Of a stretch of 64,000 nucleotides of DNA, positions 12,425-24,510 are shown one piece after another. Position 1 is the stretch's first letter. Each line of letters starts with the position of its first letter. The translations under genes and the position numbers were made by a program. Below the pieces are notes generated by a model. That model searched no databases, had not been told where the DNA came from, and was given only the letters and a program-made list of their open reading frames with translations. Source of the stretch: Fomes fomentarius (Eukaryota > Basidiomycota > Agaricomycetes > Polyporales > Polyporaceae); contig JABYQN010000008.1 in NCBI GenBank assembly GCA_022606135.1, positions 124,001 through 188,000 on the forward strand, in the 5' to 3' direction.

Positions 12425-14117
12425 TCACCTCGGAGGGAGAAGGTCCTCCGGGGTACAAAGTTCCTCAACTACCAGTTCCGCCGGCGGGTTGAGTCGGATC
12501 TCAGGTTCCGTGGCATTGTGGTCGTGTAATCTGTTGACAGCGAACCTCTTGACCAGTTCTGGGGGGAGCTTTCCTTCAATGGCATCCGCGACTAGTCTGC
12601 CGATATTCGGCAGGAACTGAATCCCAGAGGTGAGTTGAGCATTTTCAAGTCGGCGCGTCCGCAACTGATACTTTTGCACGAACTTTATACGCATGTCCGC
12701 AGCCAGAAGTCGCAAGGTAAAGGTTCTGGAGGTTAGGATGTGCACCGATGACCCAATCGTCGTTCGAAGAGTCGGTATACCTGCGGACGAGGAGAGTCGC
12801 AGATGAGCCACCACGAATCGATCGTATGGCAGCATCGGGTACTACTCACCAGCAGAGCCGTGTTCCACTGAACGGCTTCTTGGCAAGGTCGGGGTAGACA
12901 CGCCCAAGCTCGTTTCTGAGCTTCTGAACAGCGGACTTTGGGATCCGTAAACCGTCTAGGCCGTCCGAGGTCACGGTTCTAGGAGTCGATACGAAAGTGT
13001 CGAACTTCTCGGCCTTGATCTTCCGCACAAATCCACCAGAGTGGATGGCGCACTTCACGATGTTCTCGTCGTTAGGCTGCACAGTATCGGCAACCATCAG
13101 TCAAGAGATGTCCGACATAGAAAGTGATCCGTACTGGAAAGATGTAGAAGCCTGAGTGGAAGTCGACGTAGACGGGGCACTCTCGGTATGACTCGGCTTC
13201 CTCAGGGGTCAACTGGATGAAAGCCACGGTTTGGCTGTCGAAGATCACCGTTCAGTGGGGGCTACGTGAGCTTTGCATCCAACCCTCACCCAGTAGCAAG
13301 GCACTGGCCATCGAGCCCCAGGTCAGGGAAAGCCGAAGCGGTCCAGGAACCTGCGGCGAGAACGACGATATTCGCGTAGAGGACGGATTCGTCGGTGCAG
13401 CGGATCCCGGTGACCGTCCCGTCCCGATCGTTCCTCAAGAGCTCCGCAACCGTTTTCCCTGGGATGATCTTACCACCGAGAGCCGAGACCTTGTACATCA
13501 TGCGCTCGATACCTTGCGACGCGAAGGCCCACCCACCGTCGTGGTTGAGGAATCCTCGCGCGTCATGCGGCAGGGACAGGTTAAGGCCTGTAGGGAAGAT
13601 TGCGCGGATTGCGTCTGGGTTTTCTAGAGTGACAACGCGCGCGTGGTGCGCGATGTCGTTCTCAAACGCCTTGTCGATGTAGCTGTCTCTACCTTGCATA
13701 GCGCAGTACACTCCAGTCCTAGAGGATCGAGGTACGTCAGCTTTACGATAGCGATAGCGAGAGGGGAGCGGCCATCATACTCATGGTAAGTGTTGCCCCA
13801 TTCTTCTGTGTCTTTCCAGGCAGCGATGGCTTCACGGGCAAGTGCGGTGTAGAATGGATCCGCGTAGGAGCTCCTCACAACTGCACCCATACAAGGATAG
13901 GACGGCGCAAGAATCAGTACGGCTGTGTATTTTTGCATTATATGTACCCACTCTTGTTCTTGTCGGTGCTTGCAGCATCTGGGGCGGGGAGCTTTGCAGC
14001 GCGGTCTATGACCGTCACATTCTTGTAGCCTCGTTTCAGGAGGTGGTAGGCAGAGGAAAGCCCGAAGACTCCTGCCCCGACGACGACAATATGGCGGCGA
14101 TCCAATCCTGTAGTCAT
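12425..14117 (-). CDS. FAD-dependent oxidoreductase of the sarcosine/saccharopine/fructosyl-amine oxidase family
   Basis: A DAO-fold flavoenzyme that oxidises a secondary amine or N-substituted amino acid with O2; the exact substrate cannot be read from sequence. It starts with MTTGLDRRHIVVVGAGVFGL, a dinucleotide-binding GxGxxG motif near the N terminus, followed by the family segment DKNKIVRSSYADPFYTA, restored across the first intron (about 13863-13930). Further exons give KAFENDIAHHARVV, HDGGWAFASQGIERMMYK, VVLAAGSWTASAFPDLG and, near the end, LCWYTDSSNDDW. The Cys of the last motif is where sarcosine-oxidase relatives bind FAD covalently. SGCGHAYK-FLPNIG, spliced across the last intron, closes the fold. 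At least six introns are needed and all join in frame. It converges on carbamoyl-phosphate synthase, with 220 bp between the stop codons. Confidence 0.85.
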
Positions 14118-14702
14118 TGGGAGGGAGAACTTCGGTTATCGTTGAGTTGTTGAGAGATCTGATGGTCTGCACCCTTCAATATCAACGGCATTCAGTCTGA
14201 AATGACTCACTGATAATCAAGCGTGGGTTGTTTTGGAAGTCCGCTAAAACCTGGCTTGCGGCAGCAAGGGCTGACTGAAGTCCCTCAGGACTCGTGCGAT
14301 GTGGAACGGTCGAGTCAAGACGTCGGTCGGAAGCATTGATAGCACATGATCGGGCCGATCACTCGAAATCTTCGAACCCAGGGCCGCATGGCGCAGTCTA
14401 GATCATAACACATCTCCCGATGAAATTGACAGTGTGTTGTGTCATCATCAAAATCTGACCCCAGTGTGTCTATTTAGTAAAGCTTTCTGCTTGGAGGCCG
14501 ACATTCCAATAACATTACATTCCGAGTCTCAGGCTTTGCCAGCCGCATCTGTACATGGGTCGCACAAGCTGCTCAAAAGACAAGATCAATCGGAAACACA
14601 ATATACATCAAGTACAACAAAGCGATAGAAGGGACGTCGTAACTCAATGCATCTCTCCTGGGATTATCCTGGTCCTCGGAGACACTCCTCATATTTCAGT
14701 CG
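14118..14702. other. Intergenic, promoter side of the FAD oxidoreductase
   Basis: This 585 bp stretch holds the upstream region of the oxidoreductase and the 3' end of the next gene on the same strand. No further gene or RNA signal was seen. Confidence 0.4.
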
Positions 14703-16720
14703 TCACCTCCACGCCGGGCCATGCAGCATTGTTGCAACCTGCTCTTCCTCCTCTTCGGCGATCTCTCCAAGAATAAGATCATCGTTCGCGGGTCGTCTGG
14801 CTGCTGCGCGTGTGCGACGAGAGGGGGCAGGAGTTGCACCGGCTGATCGGCGCACTTTCTTCGTGACCGGATGGGGAGAATCGTTCTCATCTGCACGACG
14901 ACGTTTGGGTGTCTGAGGTGTCACAACCTCTTTCGTGGCTCCCGATGCTCCCGATGCGTTGAGTCTATGATATTTGTGAGTACGCGACTCAACAGTGATA
15001 TGGTCGGAATAGAGAACTTGCCCTTCCTCAGTCGCGTTGTTCTCTTGCGCAGGCTGATACCACTTCATGATGGGTTGAGGACTCCTAGATGCTCGAGTCA
15101 GCATAGAATAATGCAACTGATAGAGCATGTACAGCACGTACTTGGGCGCTGCCTCATCGTCCGTCTCGTACTCCACCATCTCACCGGATTCGTTGAGATA
15201 TGTAGCACACCCCTTGTTCCAGATGACATCCTCCCGCCACCTTGGGGCCAGCTCCACATTGACATGAGAGATGTAGGTCCGTATCCTTGCCAACTGGTCC
15301 CGCTCCTGCTGGATGAGTAGACTTATGTGGGAAAGACCATCCTTCATCCGGACGTCCTCATTCTCGACCTTCTCGAGTGCGGCGTCGGTCTCGTCCCTGA
15401 ACTTCGCGATGTGTGCCATCTCACACACAGCATCGTACAACATCCGGTCTGTCGCCAGTGCGTCTTCCTCCGTGACATATATGTACTGCTCTTGCTCCTC
15501 TTCCGCCTGAGTTCCGTGGTCGGTGTTCGCGACTTTGTTCGTGGAAGAGATAGGAAGATGACTGCATTCCATTAACAAGTCATTAATGTGGAGCCGCGGG
15601 GAACCTTGGTCGTCCCAAGGCGATGGGGATTGTTCCCGCCGTTGCTCATGCACGTACACAGGAGATGGAATTTTTTGGAAGCCGGGATGGGGTAGCCCTG
15701 TGTAAGTTGCCACGGACGCGTTGCTTGTGGAGCTCCGAGTCGCTGCCGCCATTGCGTACGGAATTTGCTGGGATGAGGTGGTCTGAACCACAGGAGGGAA
15801 CGAATATCCTCCAGGCCAATTGGTGGCTTGTGACGCTTGTGCATGTGGTGGCCGGCTGACAGACGCACTCTCAGGTGAGGATCCTACATATCGATCGACT
15901 TCAATGCACTTGCTGAATGACTACTGCGTTTGCTACTCACTGGGAGAGAAAGACGCGGGGCGCAAGGTCCCCATAGCCAACGTCCGAGAGGTCGGCGGTG
16001 AGGGCGCAGGTACACTCTGGCCTATGTAATTGGGAAGGCCTGACCTGCTGGCAGAAGACCTTGTAAAGCGATTTGTCAGTGATGTTGTGAAGTCTCCGGT
16101 CGCGAATTGCTCACAGTGTGAATACGCCGAGAGACTGCATTGTTTGTAGTGGCCTGACTTCGGATCGCGGTTCTGATGCTTCTTGAGGATTTTCTTCGTT
16201 CACTTGCGCTTTTGAGCTAGAAGGCCGCTCCCTAGAATCCGAAAGATCTACATGTGTGCCTACGCGCGTTCTCAGATGTGACCGCCACTCGGTGATCTCG
16301 GCGACGCCATACCTATACGATGGTCATCGTGTTGACCCTTCACCGAGGAACGGGCAACGAGCAATCGAGCTTCATGCGTGTTAGAAGCTTGCGGAGAATC
16401 CCGGACGAGTGCCGTTTCCCTGGATGGCGCTGGGATGACTGGGTTTTCGTCAGTAGCATTGGCACTACCATCACCGCGTTAGAGCCCATGTCTTCGCTGA
16501 TGGAACACGAGTGATTGTGACATACGGTACGCCATTTGGAAAGCGAGCCAAAAGAGCCTTGACCAATGATTCTGACTTCAAATTGCCCTTGAGGCCATGG
16601 TTCTGTGCATGTGCTCAAAGTGAACTCCATGGTTAGGCACGCGTTCACACTCTACTAACTCACCATCGCTAAGGTCTGGAGCTCTTTTCTCTTCAGTTTC
16701 TTCAGGGCGTTTGCATCCAT
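14703..16720 (-). CDS. SAP-like N-terminal domain protein, family member S1
   Basis: Function unknown. Exon 1 (16664-16720) encodes MDANALKKLKRKELQTLAM and ends in a GT donor at phase 0. The next exon begins NHGLKGNLKSESLVKALLARFPNG. Together they form a helix-turn-helix of SAP type, a small fold usually binding DNA or chromatin. The middle is poorly resolved: several short exons rich in Pro, Ser and Thr lie between 15.8 and 16.6 kb. The C-terminal exon is an open frame 14703-15791 with a helical Glu/Leu-rich part (DAALEKVENEDVRMKDGLSH and on), possibly a 57-bp intron near 15085-15142, and a bipartite basic tail (TPKRRRADEN, VTKKVRR) resembling a nuclear localisation signal. It is divergent from S2. 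Gene limits are good; inner splicing is uncertain. Confidence 0.6.
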
Positions 16721-17655
16721 GGTATAGATTGAGTCTTATGTCGAGCTCAGGAAGGCTGTAGAGCGTACGCGCGTGGTCGAGGTGGTAGGAGTTCAAGGTG
16801 GTTTTCAAAGTCCGACCCGCGCTTGAGTGGCCCAACCGCCTGTGCGACCACCCACTTCCTTTCTAAGCACAACAATATCGCAAGCACTGTCGCCCTTACT
16901 TCACAATTATCCACGCTAGTATGGACATGCTGCGCTCTTACGAGACAAGTAGTGTGTGCTTTCTGTGCAAAGAGCGCAGCCATGACATGCTGTTGATGGT
17001 AAGGTTGTCCTGACTCATAGCAAATGACACATACACTGGGAACTCGTCGAGAACAAGGTCACTTTGCTCAGAGCTACTCAATATTGAGACAACGCTTATT
17101 TTTTTATTGAGCTGATACTACTGGCGTAATTACCAGCTTGAGCAATACTGTCAGAGTCCAGCTGAATGAGATAGTATCTCAGTCGGCAGACACTCTTTAG
17201 CTTCGTCTATATCGCATCAACGGCATTAACGCAGTGATGTAGCTCACTGAGTATTTGTTATAACACGTAAGGTGTAGGAAGAACTATTTTAAAAGAGCAA
17301 AAAGTTTGGCAATGTACGAAGAATTGCCTGAGTGGGGGATTGCCTGCGCCTCAGGCCCCAGTGAGTGAGGGACTGCCAGGATACAAGACTTGCGCAAGAC
17401 CGTTTCTCGTACATGCCAGCTCAGATCGAGCTAAAATTGGGCCATAAAGCTCTTGGAGATGCAATACAGTGGCTACACAATGGAAACAACATGGGTGGCG
17501 CGTGCTCGTCGGGTGGCCGCAAGAGCCGAGTACAAGCGCTCAAGGGCCTTGTTCTCCGCCACAACCCTGCCCATTCCCAACCACGACGACGTCCCCGTCC
17601 TTCATACATCAGTACTCCCCAGTGATCCCAAGAGCCACACAGAGACACGTACAGA
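16721..17655. promoter_or_regulatory. Shared intergenic region between divergent SAP-family genes S1 and S2
   Basis: 935 bp separate the start codons of two family members read in opposite directions, so both promoters must lie here. The S2-proximal ~200 bp are recognisably similar to the DNA before S5 (about 54590-54700) and, in part, to 29340-29415 before the relic S3. The duplicated unit therefore included its 5' flank. An AT-rich patch lies near 17095-17110. No certain TATA box was found. Confidence 0.4.
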
Positions 17656-19900
17656 ATGGAACTTGAGGCACTCAAGAAGCTGACGCGGTCAGAACTCCAG
17701 AAACTCGCGAAGGTGAGCGACCTTGTTAGTGTTCTGAAGGTCTCGCGATGAATTCTAATCGCACCTTGCACTTTTCATGTCATCCGCTTCACTGATATAA
17801 TAGTCAATGGGAGTTAGAGCCGTCGGAAAAACGGCTGATATTATACAACGCTTGTGCGACACTTCAAAAGCACAGGCGGCCCGAGGGTACGTTGCTTATT
17901 ACGCCCTCTCTGACACTCGTCGTGACTCTCACCCACTTCTACAGCAACAATGCAAACTATGTTGATGAGACAGAGCGTGTAAGGAAGACGAATACCAGTG
18001 CATCGGCGACCGCAGTCAATGCCCCATGGGACGGTAATTCGGAGGCCGCTAGTGAGCCGGTCTCCGAGAACCACGAAGAGAATGAACGGATGATCCCTGC
18101 GGCAGGAAAGAGCAGGCCAGTTGACACCTCTCCGCACGCCATGCCCAAGCGGCTGCGGCAAACAGTACAATTGAACTCACGGAGGACAAACACCGGTGAG
18201 CAGCTCTGACTCGGAGTGCCACTGGTTTGGGAGTTGCTGATACATTGTCGCTCGTCTTCAGCGTCACCCGCGGTGCGTGCACAAAGCGGGCAAGAGGCGT
18301 CTGAGCAGTCAGACGGAGGGACGGAGGGAGAACGAGCAAGCCATCCTGCAACAAATAGATGTACGCATCCTCCGTTCAGTAAAGTAAATAAAGCGCGCCT
18401 GTTCAGAGTTTACTGACGCTCGTGGGTCAACTTCGTCAGCTGTCCGCCCAGCTATCATGAGATTCGGCGACTTCATGGAGAATGGAGCCGCAAGCCAAGG
18501 AGAGGTCACGTGCGATGGGCAGCACGATATAGCTGCCGGAGGTTCGGTCAGCAAGCCTGTCTCACCATCTGCGAGTGAGGTCCGCCCTGAGGCAGCAGAG
18601 AGGTTACCTGCATCTGTAACAAGACGTAAGTCGATGACAATGCAGCACTGAAGTTGATTTTTTATTCTCATACCCGATTATTTGAAACAGCAGGCGAGCA
18701 TTTCCCTCCGGATGTACAAGGCACAGGGCAGGCTCACACGGCACCGAGGTCCCGAACGAGCTCCCCTATAACGAATCGAGGTGAGTCCCTTACGCTTGGT
18801 CTTGTTAAGGATTGTGCTTATGCTCATGGATCATGCCTTTTAGAAGCAATACCCCCTACGTTCTCTAAGTTCAGGGGGAATAGAGTAGCGAGAACAGATA
18901 CCGCACGACGCGAACACAGCGAGATAGTGGCTGGCCCAAGCGGCAATCACCGCGGACCATCAACTAGCTCCCCCCACACCTGGCAGCAGCGGAGCAGTTG
19001 GCAGCATCTGTAACGGGGACAGGTCAGTCGAAAGTGTCATTATCCTGTAACATAGCTCGTCTCACGATTTCCTCCACGACAGAGCGAGAGATCCAACAAG
19101 TCTCTTCATTACTCACACGGAGAGCGGCCCCAAACGGAGGCAGCAGCGCGGCTGCATCTCAACCTGTCTGGACGCCGATTGTCGTCGGTGAGCGTGAAGG
19201 GGAGCCGGGATACAGCCAGTCTGCCGCCCGTCAGAGTCCCTGGACGCAACGGCAACCACGTGGCTCGCCCGAGACAACTCTTCCTGCAACGAGCCCGGCG
19301 AGCCGGTCTTCACACATCCAAAGGCCTCAAAACGTGCCTCGGATGTACGATGAGCACGAGGACAGCGACTCGTCCAAGCGTGGTCGTGCCCCTGCATACT
19401 TCCACCCATTGGCACCGTCTCCGAACGCCAACCATTCCGAGAAGTTCGGCGAGCAACCTGAGGACGAAAATGGGCGGCCAACAAGACGGCAGTTCCGAGA
19501 TGAGCTATGGCAGATCAGCGAGCGGGCGAGAAAGTACCCGAAGATCCAGATGGAGGTCCATCAACTTCACGGAGTCATGAACGTGATCCGTACAAAGGAG
19601 GCATGGATGGAGGCACGGATGGAGGAGATCCAGCGACTTCGACTCGCGATCCAGAAGCACTACGTGACGAAGGTGAAGTCAAATCCGGCGCTCTTGGGAC
19701 GCACGCATTGGGAGCAAACGCATGAGGAGGAGTTTTTCTTGGGGGAGGAGGCTCAAGAAGATGCTGTACAGCCTGTTGAAGACACACAGAGAGATGAACC
19801 ACTCGCACCACTCGCACCCTCCCCACGGAAGGAGGAACGAACGGCAGACGAGAGCGAGTTGGCCATGGTGGAAAACGTCCCGCGGAAGGCGTCTTCGTAA
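17656..19900 (+). CDS. SAP-like N-terminal domain protein, family member S2
   Basis: Function unknown. Exon 1 (17656-17712) gives MELEALKKLTRSELQKLAK. The next exon adds SMGVRAVGKTADIIQRLCD, completing a SAP-like helix-turn-helix; the intron sits at the same phase-0 point as in the other members. Further exons encode low-complexity Ser/Pro/Arg-rich stretches with a conserved block around RPAIMRFGDFMENGA. A long last exon follows (open from about 18998) with an Arg/Glu-rich helical region (RRQFRDELWQISERA, EARMEEIQRLRLAIQKHYV), likely coiled coil. Relative to S5, one extra G in the final codons replaces the basic end RKRLRNAV with KASS and a stop. It is the upstream neighbour of duplication copy A and is clearly related to S3 and S5. 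Confidence 0.6.
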
Positions 19901-21500
19901 CGCTATGTGATGTTTTGGTGGGTTGGTGAGCTTTACTGGGTGACTTCGCCAGCGTAATACATGTGTCGCGTTATGCTGCGCAGACCGGCGTGTGAGCGCC
20001 TCGCATCCCCTCGCCCCTTAGCTCGCTCATGGTGCCACTGAGCCCGAGGCCGCGCATAAATACTGTCATACTATCATGTCTAGTCTGTTGAAATTTCCGG
20101 AACATACCACTTTTGAGTTGTCTCGGACTTCTTCACTGACCTAGAGCGCCACTCAGCAACACATGTTTGACACTGTACCCATGGATGCAGTTTTGGACGA
20201 TTCAAGGTCACCTCCTGGTCGTCAGACATGAGGGATTCCATGTACGCTTTCACGCCCCAGCAAACGCGAGTCGACATCCGCAGTACACCCGGGTCCCACG
20301 AGCGAAGGCGGGGTCACAGTCGAGTCGTCCATCTACAAGCGACCAAAGCAGCGTGCTTGCACTGGGACGTTGGCGCCCTCTCTGAGTTGCCGATCAGTGT
20401 CAGTCCCTACTGTAGCATACTCGGACGATGATAGACATCTCCATACTCCTGGAGTTCCAACGTCATCTGATACGTGAGCATATCTGCTCTGGACTGTTTT
20501 TCACAATTCTCACAAAGCTCCATCCTCACGTATACAATATCCCATCACTGGGCTATATGACGACGATAAAGACGATACCGCATTCCCAAGGTGGTTTGTT
20601 GTGACCCGTAGTCTGTCGATCATGACCGGCGCGGAACGAGTACACGGCCTAGGTCCGTGATCCCATAAGCCCCCTCCGAGCCGCGTGATCAACGCGGCCA
20701 GAACGCAAGGCACACTCCTTCGCACAAGCCACAAGGGAACCGCCTCCGGTTCCTCAAACGCCGCTTGTGCTGACTAGGGCTGGGAACTGGCTGTGGAGTA
20801 ATGCAACTGCGGTAGCGAGTCCGTATTTGTTCTAGACTGGCGACAATGAGTCATCAGGGACCAGCCCCAAATCGGTCGAATCAGAGAGCTTCTGTCCTGG
20901 AGTCAGGACCCGCGCGGTCGGCTGCATACACTCTTCCGCTATTTCTCAGACATCCTGGCTCGTTATTTACTAGCCAATATATGTATCTGTATATAACATA
21001 CCAGTGGCGTATACGACAAATGAGAGGAAACACGTCTTGTCCAAGCCCTAACCACCTAGCACCGCCACTGTGGACGTGTAATTGCCGCCGGACCGATGAA
21101 CCGACTCGTCCTCAATGTTTTGTGGAGGAATCCTGTATCTTCCGAGGATTCTCAAGGGTAGAAACAGACAAATCTTTGTATTTCGCAAGGTCGAAGGATT
21201 GATAACAAAATGGGCAAAAACGGACGAACAAAGGGAGGAAGCTGTGCTCGCTTCGTGAAGCGAACACGTGATGGCAACATGGTGCTTGCGTGGGAGTCGG
21301 CGCTTGCCACAACGTTTGCCTCTGCTCTGCTCTCCCAACCACGCCTGTCCGCTTTGACACCCTGCTTTAAGGCAACAATAGCCGATCTTACTCTCGGGGA
21401 TCTGCTCCGGCCTGCGTAGCCGTACTTTTCAACCGTCTTCAAAAGCGCCTTCCGGTATGTCTTTTCCCTACTTTCTGACCACCATCCTCCCATCACCACC
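19901..21500. other. 5' region of FunK1 copy A; duplication begins inside
   Basis: From about 20357 this DNA matches 45.61-46.78 kb almost base for base. No gene was accepted in it. A 69-codon frame (21210-21419, +) and a longer minus-strand frame are conserved only because the DNA is nearly identical in both copies. The part before 20.36 kb holds no recognised feature. Confidence 0.45.
20722..20770. repeat. Imperfect hairpin upstream of FunK1 copy A
   Basis: Arms GCACAAGC and GCTTGTGC are perfect reverse complements and enclose an inner GGAACC/GGTTCC pair around GCCTCC. The same 49 bp recur unchanged at 46004-46052. It could be a foldback or transposon end, or a regulatory site. Confidence 0.5.
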
Positions 21501-24104
21501 ATGTCTCGCGTCTCGTTTGCTCCCGGTACTAAGCTCGATCCTAGTGCATCCCCACATAAGTCATACCGCTGCAACTCCGAGCACTCCAGCACTAAACTAA
21601 AGCGTGAAACTCGCCACGGAGAATTGCGTTTCAACATGCACCGCAAGACTACCATCCTCGACCACAACAAGTTCATGTTGAAGTTCTTTGGAGACGTTGA
21701 TGGAGAAGATGTGGACATCTTTGACGGACTTCCGACTCCTATTAAAGAGTCGCCAATGTACGACACCATGGTGAGTGTCATTGACGGTTTGACAAGTACA
21801 CATACATACTAACTCCCCGGTCTATCAGCCTGACAAGCTAAACGAGTCAGAAATTTGCCCTGGATATGTCTTCGTTGCTCATCCTACCCGCTCCGACACG
21901 GCTGACACCGGCAAACTGGGTGTCGACTGTGGGATGTACCCCGAGCAATACGTCCCGCAGCTTCCCACCGGAAAGTCCGGTTTCCCCCCGGTAGACTGGT
22001 CAGAGCTGGAGATTCCTATAGAGTGCAAGACAAAGCCCAATGACCAGGACCCTTTTGAGGACGACTCCCCGCACTATGAGCCCACCGTCGACTCGCGCAA
22101 GGCTGTCCTTGGACAAATCCTCTCGTATGCGGAGCTCGTCTTCAGGCACCAACAGCGCACCTTCTTCTATATGGTCATCTTCCTAGGCGACTATGCACGC
22201 ATCCTGCGCATCGATCGATCGTCTATCTTCGCCACGGAGAAGTTCAACTACAAGACCGAATCGTCGAAGCTCTCCCAGTTCCTCTCACGGTACACAAAGC
22301 TTCCCCCGGCGAAACGCGGCCACGACACGTCAGCGACTCGTGTGCGCCCCGGCACCAAGCTTTGGAAAAAGATGTTGAGTCGGCGCACCGACACCCCCAA
22401 GGATCACAGACAGCAGTACTTTTCCGACTCACTCGACGAGAACTGGGCGTGGTGGGAGCTCAAGGTTCCGGTAGGGACGACACACTACGAGAAGTTCTTG
22501 GTCGGCAAACCGCACTTCATCGCGCCAGGAGTCGTTGGTCGAGGTACTCGAGGCTACGTCGCGCTTCCAGTCAACTCAAAAGGGAAAGCGAAGGGCAAGT
22601 TCGTCTATCTGAAGGATGCGTGGCGTGTCGATCACCCCGGCATTGACCAGGAAGGCTCCATCCTGCAGGAGCTCAATGAGAAGAACGTCCAACATGTACC
22701 TACTCTCGTCTGCCACGGCGACTTGGCTGGCGCAGAGCAGGTTACCGATTGGAGGGACTTCTGGGCAGAGTGCCATGCTGTCAAGGGGGTCAAGCCCGCC
22801 GCGTCGGCCTCCCCCCTGAAGCGGCACCAGCATTATCGTCTAGTCGTGAAAGAGGTCGGGAAGCCGCTGCATGAGTTCGGCGACTCCTCTGTTCAACTCA
22901 TCCTGGCATTGTTTTATTGCCTCCTAGGTGTGTTCTGTCACGATCTTTTCTCGGAGTACTTGGCTCATTTTATTCTCATAGCCCACAAGCAAGCTTACAA
23001 CGTGGGAATCATCCACCGAGATCTCAGCACTGGCAACATCCTTCTCATCAAAGACGACAAGAGTGGCAAATGGGTCGGCATGCTCAATGACTGGGAGCTG
23101 TCAAAGAGGATCTCCACAGAAGTGCTCGAAGCGCGTCAACCTGATCGCACAGTAAGACATGTTTCCTCCAGTTCCCCTGATGACAATGCTGACACCGTTG
23201 GTAGGGCACCTGGCAGTTCATGTCTGCGCACGCGCTCAATGACGAGGATCGACCGATCGTTCTCGAGGATGAGCTCGAGTCGGTCCTCCACATCCTGCTG
23301 TACATCGCGATTCGCTTTATCCGGTCCAACCTGGCTCCCGCCAACGTTGGGCAATTCTTGCACGACTACTTCGATTCGTACTCCGCCTCTGCGACTGCGT
23401 ACCGTTGTGGCCGAGCAAAGCTTGTTGCCATGCGGGAAGGCTTTATCGATCTGGCACCCTACAACGGCAACAAGGACAAGACTAAGTTGTCCTTGAAGTT
23501 CTATTGGTCGAACTCCACAGCATCTGCGTCGTCTACGCCTTCGGAGTCGGAGTCTGATTCTGAGGCATCCGGGTCCACCCCTTCCCCTCCTGACCAGTCT
23601 TCATCGTCCACTGCTCCTCTACACCCTGATGTGGACCTTTCTAGGCCCCATCCGATTAACTTCATCTTCGACAGACTCCTGTCGTGGTTCAAGGCGTACT
23701 ACGCTGAGGATCAGGCTACCAAAGATTCAGTAACGAAGGACAGCAGCGTCGGCAGTGGGGACAGTGACGAAGGTATCGATGTCGATATCCCAGACTCAAT
23801 GGAGTCGGCGCCCTCTGAGTCAGATGCGGATGAGACGTCCGAGCCATCCGAGGAGGCTGAGGCCAAGAGGGTAGCTCTCAGGAACAAGCTCCAAAACCAC
23901 GATGCATTCATCGGGGTCTTCAAGGAGGGCCTCAAGCGGGCGAAGTGGCCCAAAAGTGACCGAGTGAAGGACATGAAGCCCAAGGACGGATATGTGATCC
24001 CCAAGGATCAGGGACCGATGAGCTCGGTGACTCGGACTTCACAGAAGCGTTCTTGTGAGGAGGGTGAGACGACCTCGCGCTCGACGAAGAGGAGTAGGAA
24101 TTGA
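21501..24104 (+). CDS. FunK1-type fungal protein kinase, copy A
   Basis: A member of the fungal-specific FunK1 kinase-like family; substrates are unknown. Exons 21501-21770, 21829-22927, 22982-23151 and 23205-24104 join in frame to 812 residues. The catalytic loop IIHRDLSTGNILL is intact (HRD at 468-470, Asn 475). The magnesium-binding DFG is replaced by DWE (493-495 in LNDWELSK), as is common in FunK1 proteins, and GTWQFMS follows after an intron. A Ser/Glu/Asp-rich acidic insert (from about residue 617) precedes a basic tail containing KRSC and STKRSRN, a possible nuclear signal. The start ATG is the first in a frame matching copy B and follows a CATCACCACC-like leader. Intron 3 (22928-22981) is 54 bp without a stop, so retention would stay in frame. 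Confidence 0.88.
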
Positions 24105-24284
24105 TCGCCTGCTTGCATGTATGTATTGCCCTCTTCATTCCCCACCGTCATCCTCGCTTTACTCGTATACACCACCCCACACTGACTTGACACTTGACAT
24201 TACTTCTTGTGTAGTATACCCCTGCTTCCGTTAACCATAGTGTATGTAATCAATCTGAAATCATTTCCCGTCTCCATATGCAAA

Positions 24285-24510
24285 CCAGCTTCTCCTCACC
24301 TCGTAATATGTGCATGTCTCGCTCTATTCCATCCCCTTCACCTCACTTGCCATACACAATACCCGTCCATCACCGTGCGTCGCTGAGAGCATGATCCGGA
24401 CGCCAACATCCACACAGTGCAGAGAATTCACTTGGGCAATGTCGTAGTGTCACCTATTGAGTCGAAGGAGATCGAGGGAGCGCCACGGTGGGATGCGGGG
24501 ACGATTACGT
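24285..24510 (+). pseudogene. Decayed fragment of a TRAPPC11 exon (copy A)
   Basis: These ~226 bp resemble 38751-38991 inside the TRAPPC11 gene, from the shared CCAGCTTCTCCTCAC to GGTGCGGGGACGA-type ends. They carry small deletions and stops, so they are not coding. The same fragment lies at 49560-49793, less decayed. It starts about 180 bp after the kinase stop codon. Confidence 0.7.

Noticed and set aside
21210..21419. 69-codon frame with a basic start in the FunK1 leader
   Set aside because: Too short, no homology recognised, probably leader or untranslated sequence; kept only as a possible upstream ORF.
21152..21781. 209-codon minus-strand frame overlapping the FunK1 start, present in both copies
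   Set aside because: It lies opposite the kinase leader and first exon; its conservation follows from near-identical DNA, and no family motif is visible.
22928..22981. Reading the kinase through intron 3 without splicing
   Set aside because: The 54 bp have no stop but encode an insert between the helix and HRD loop with good GT-AG ends; splicing gives LLAHKQAYNVGIIHRD, the family pattern.
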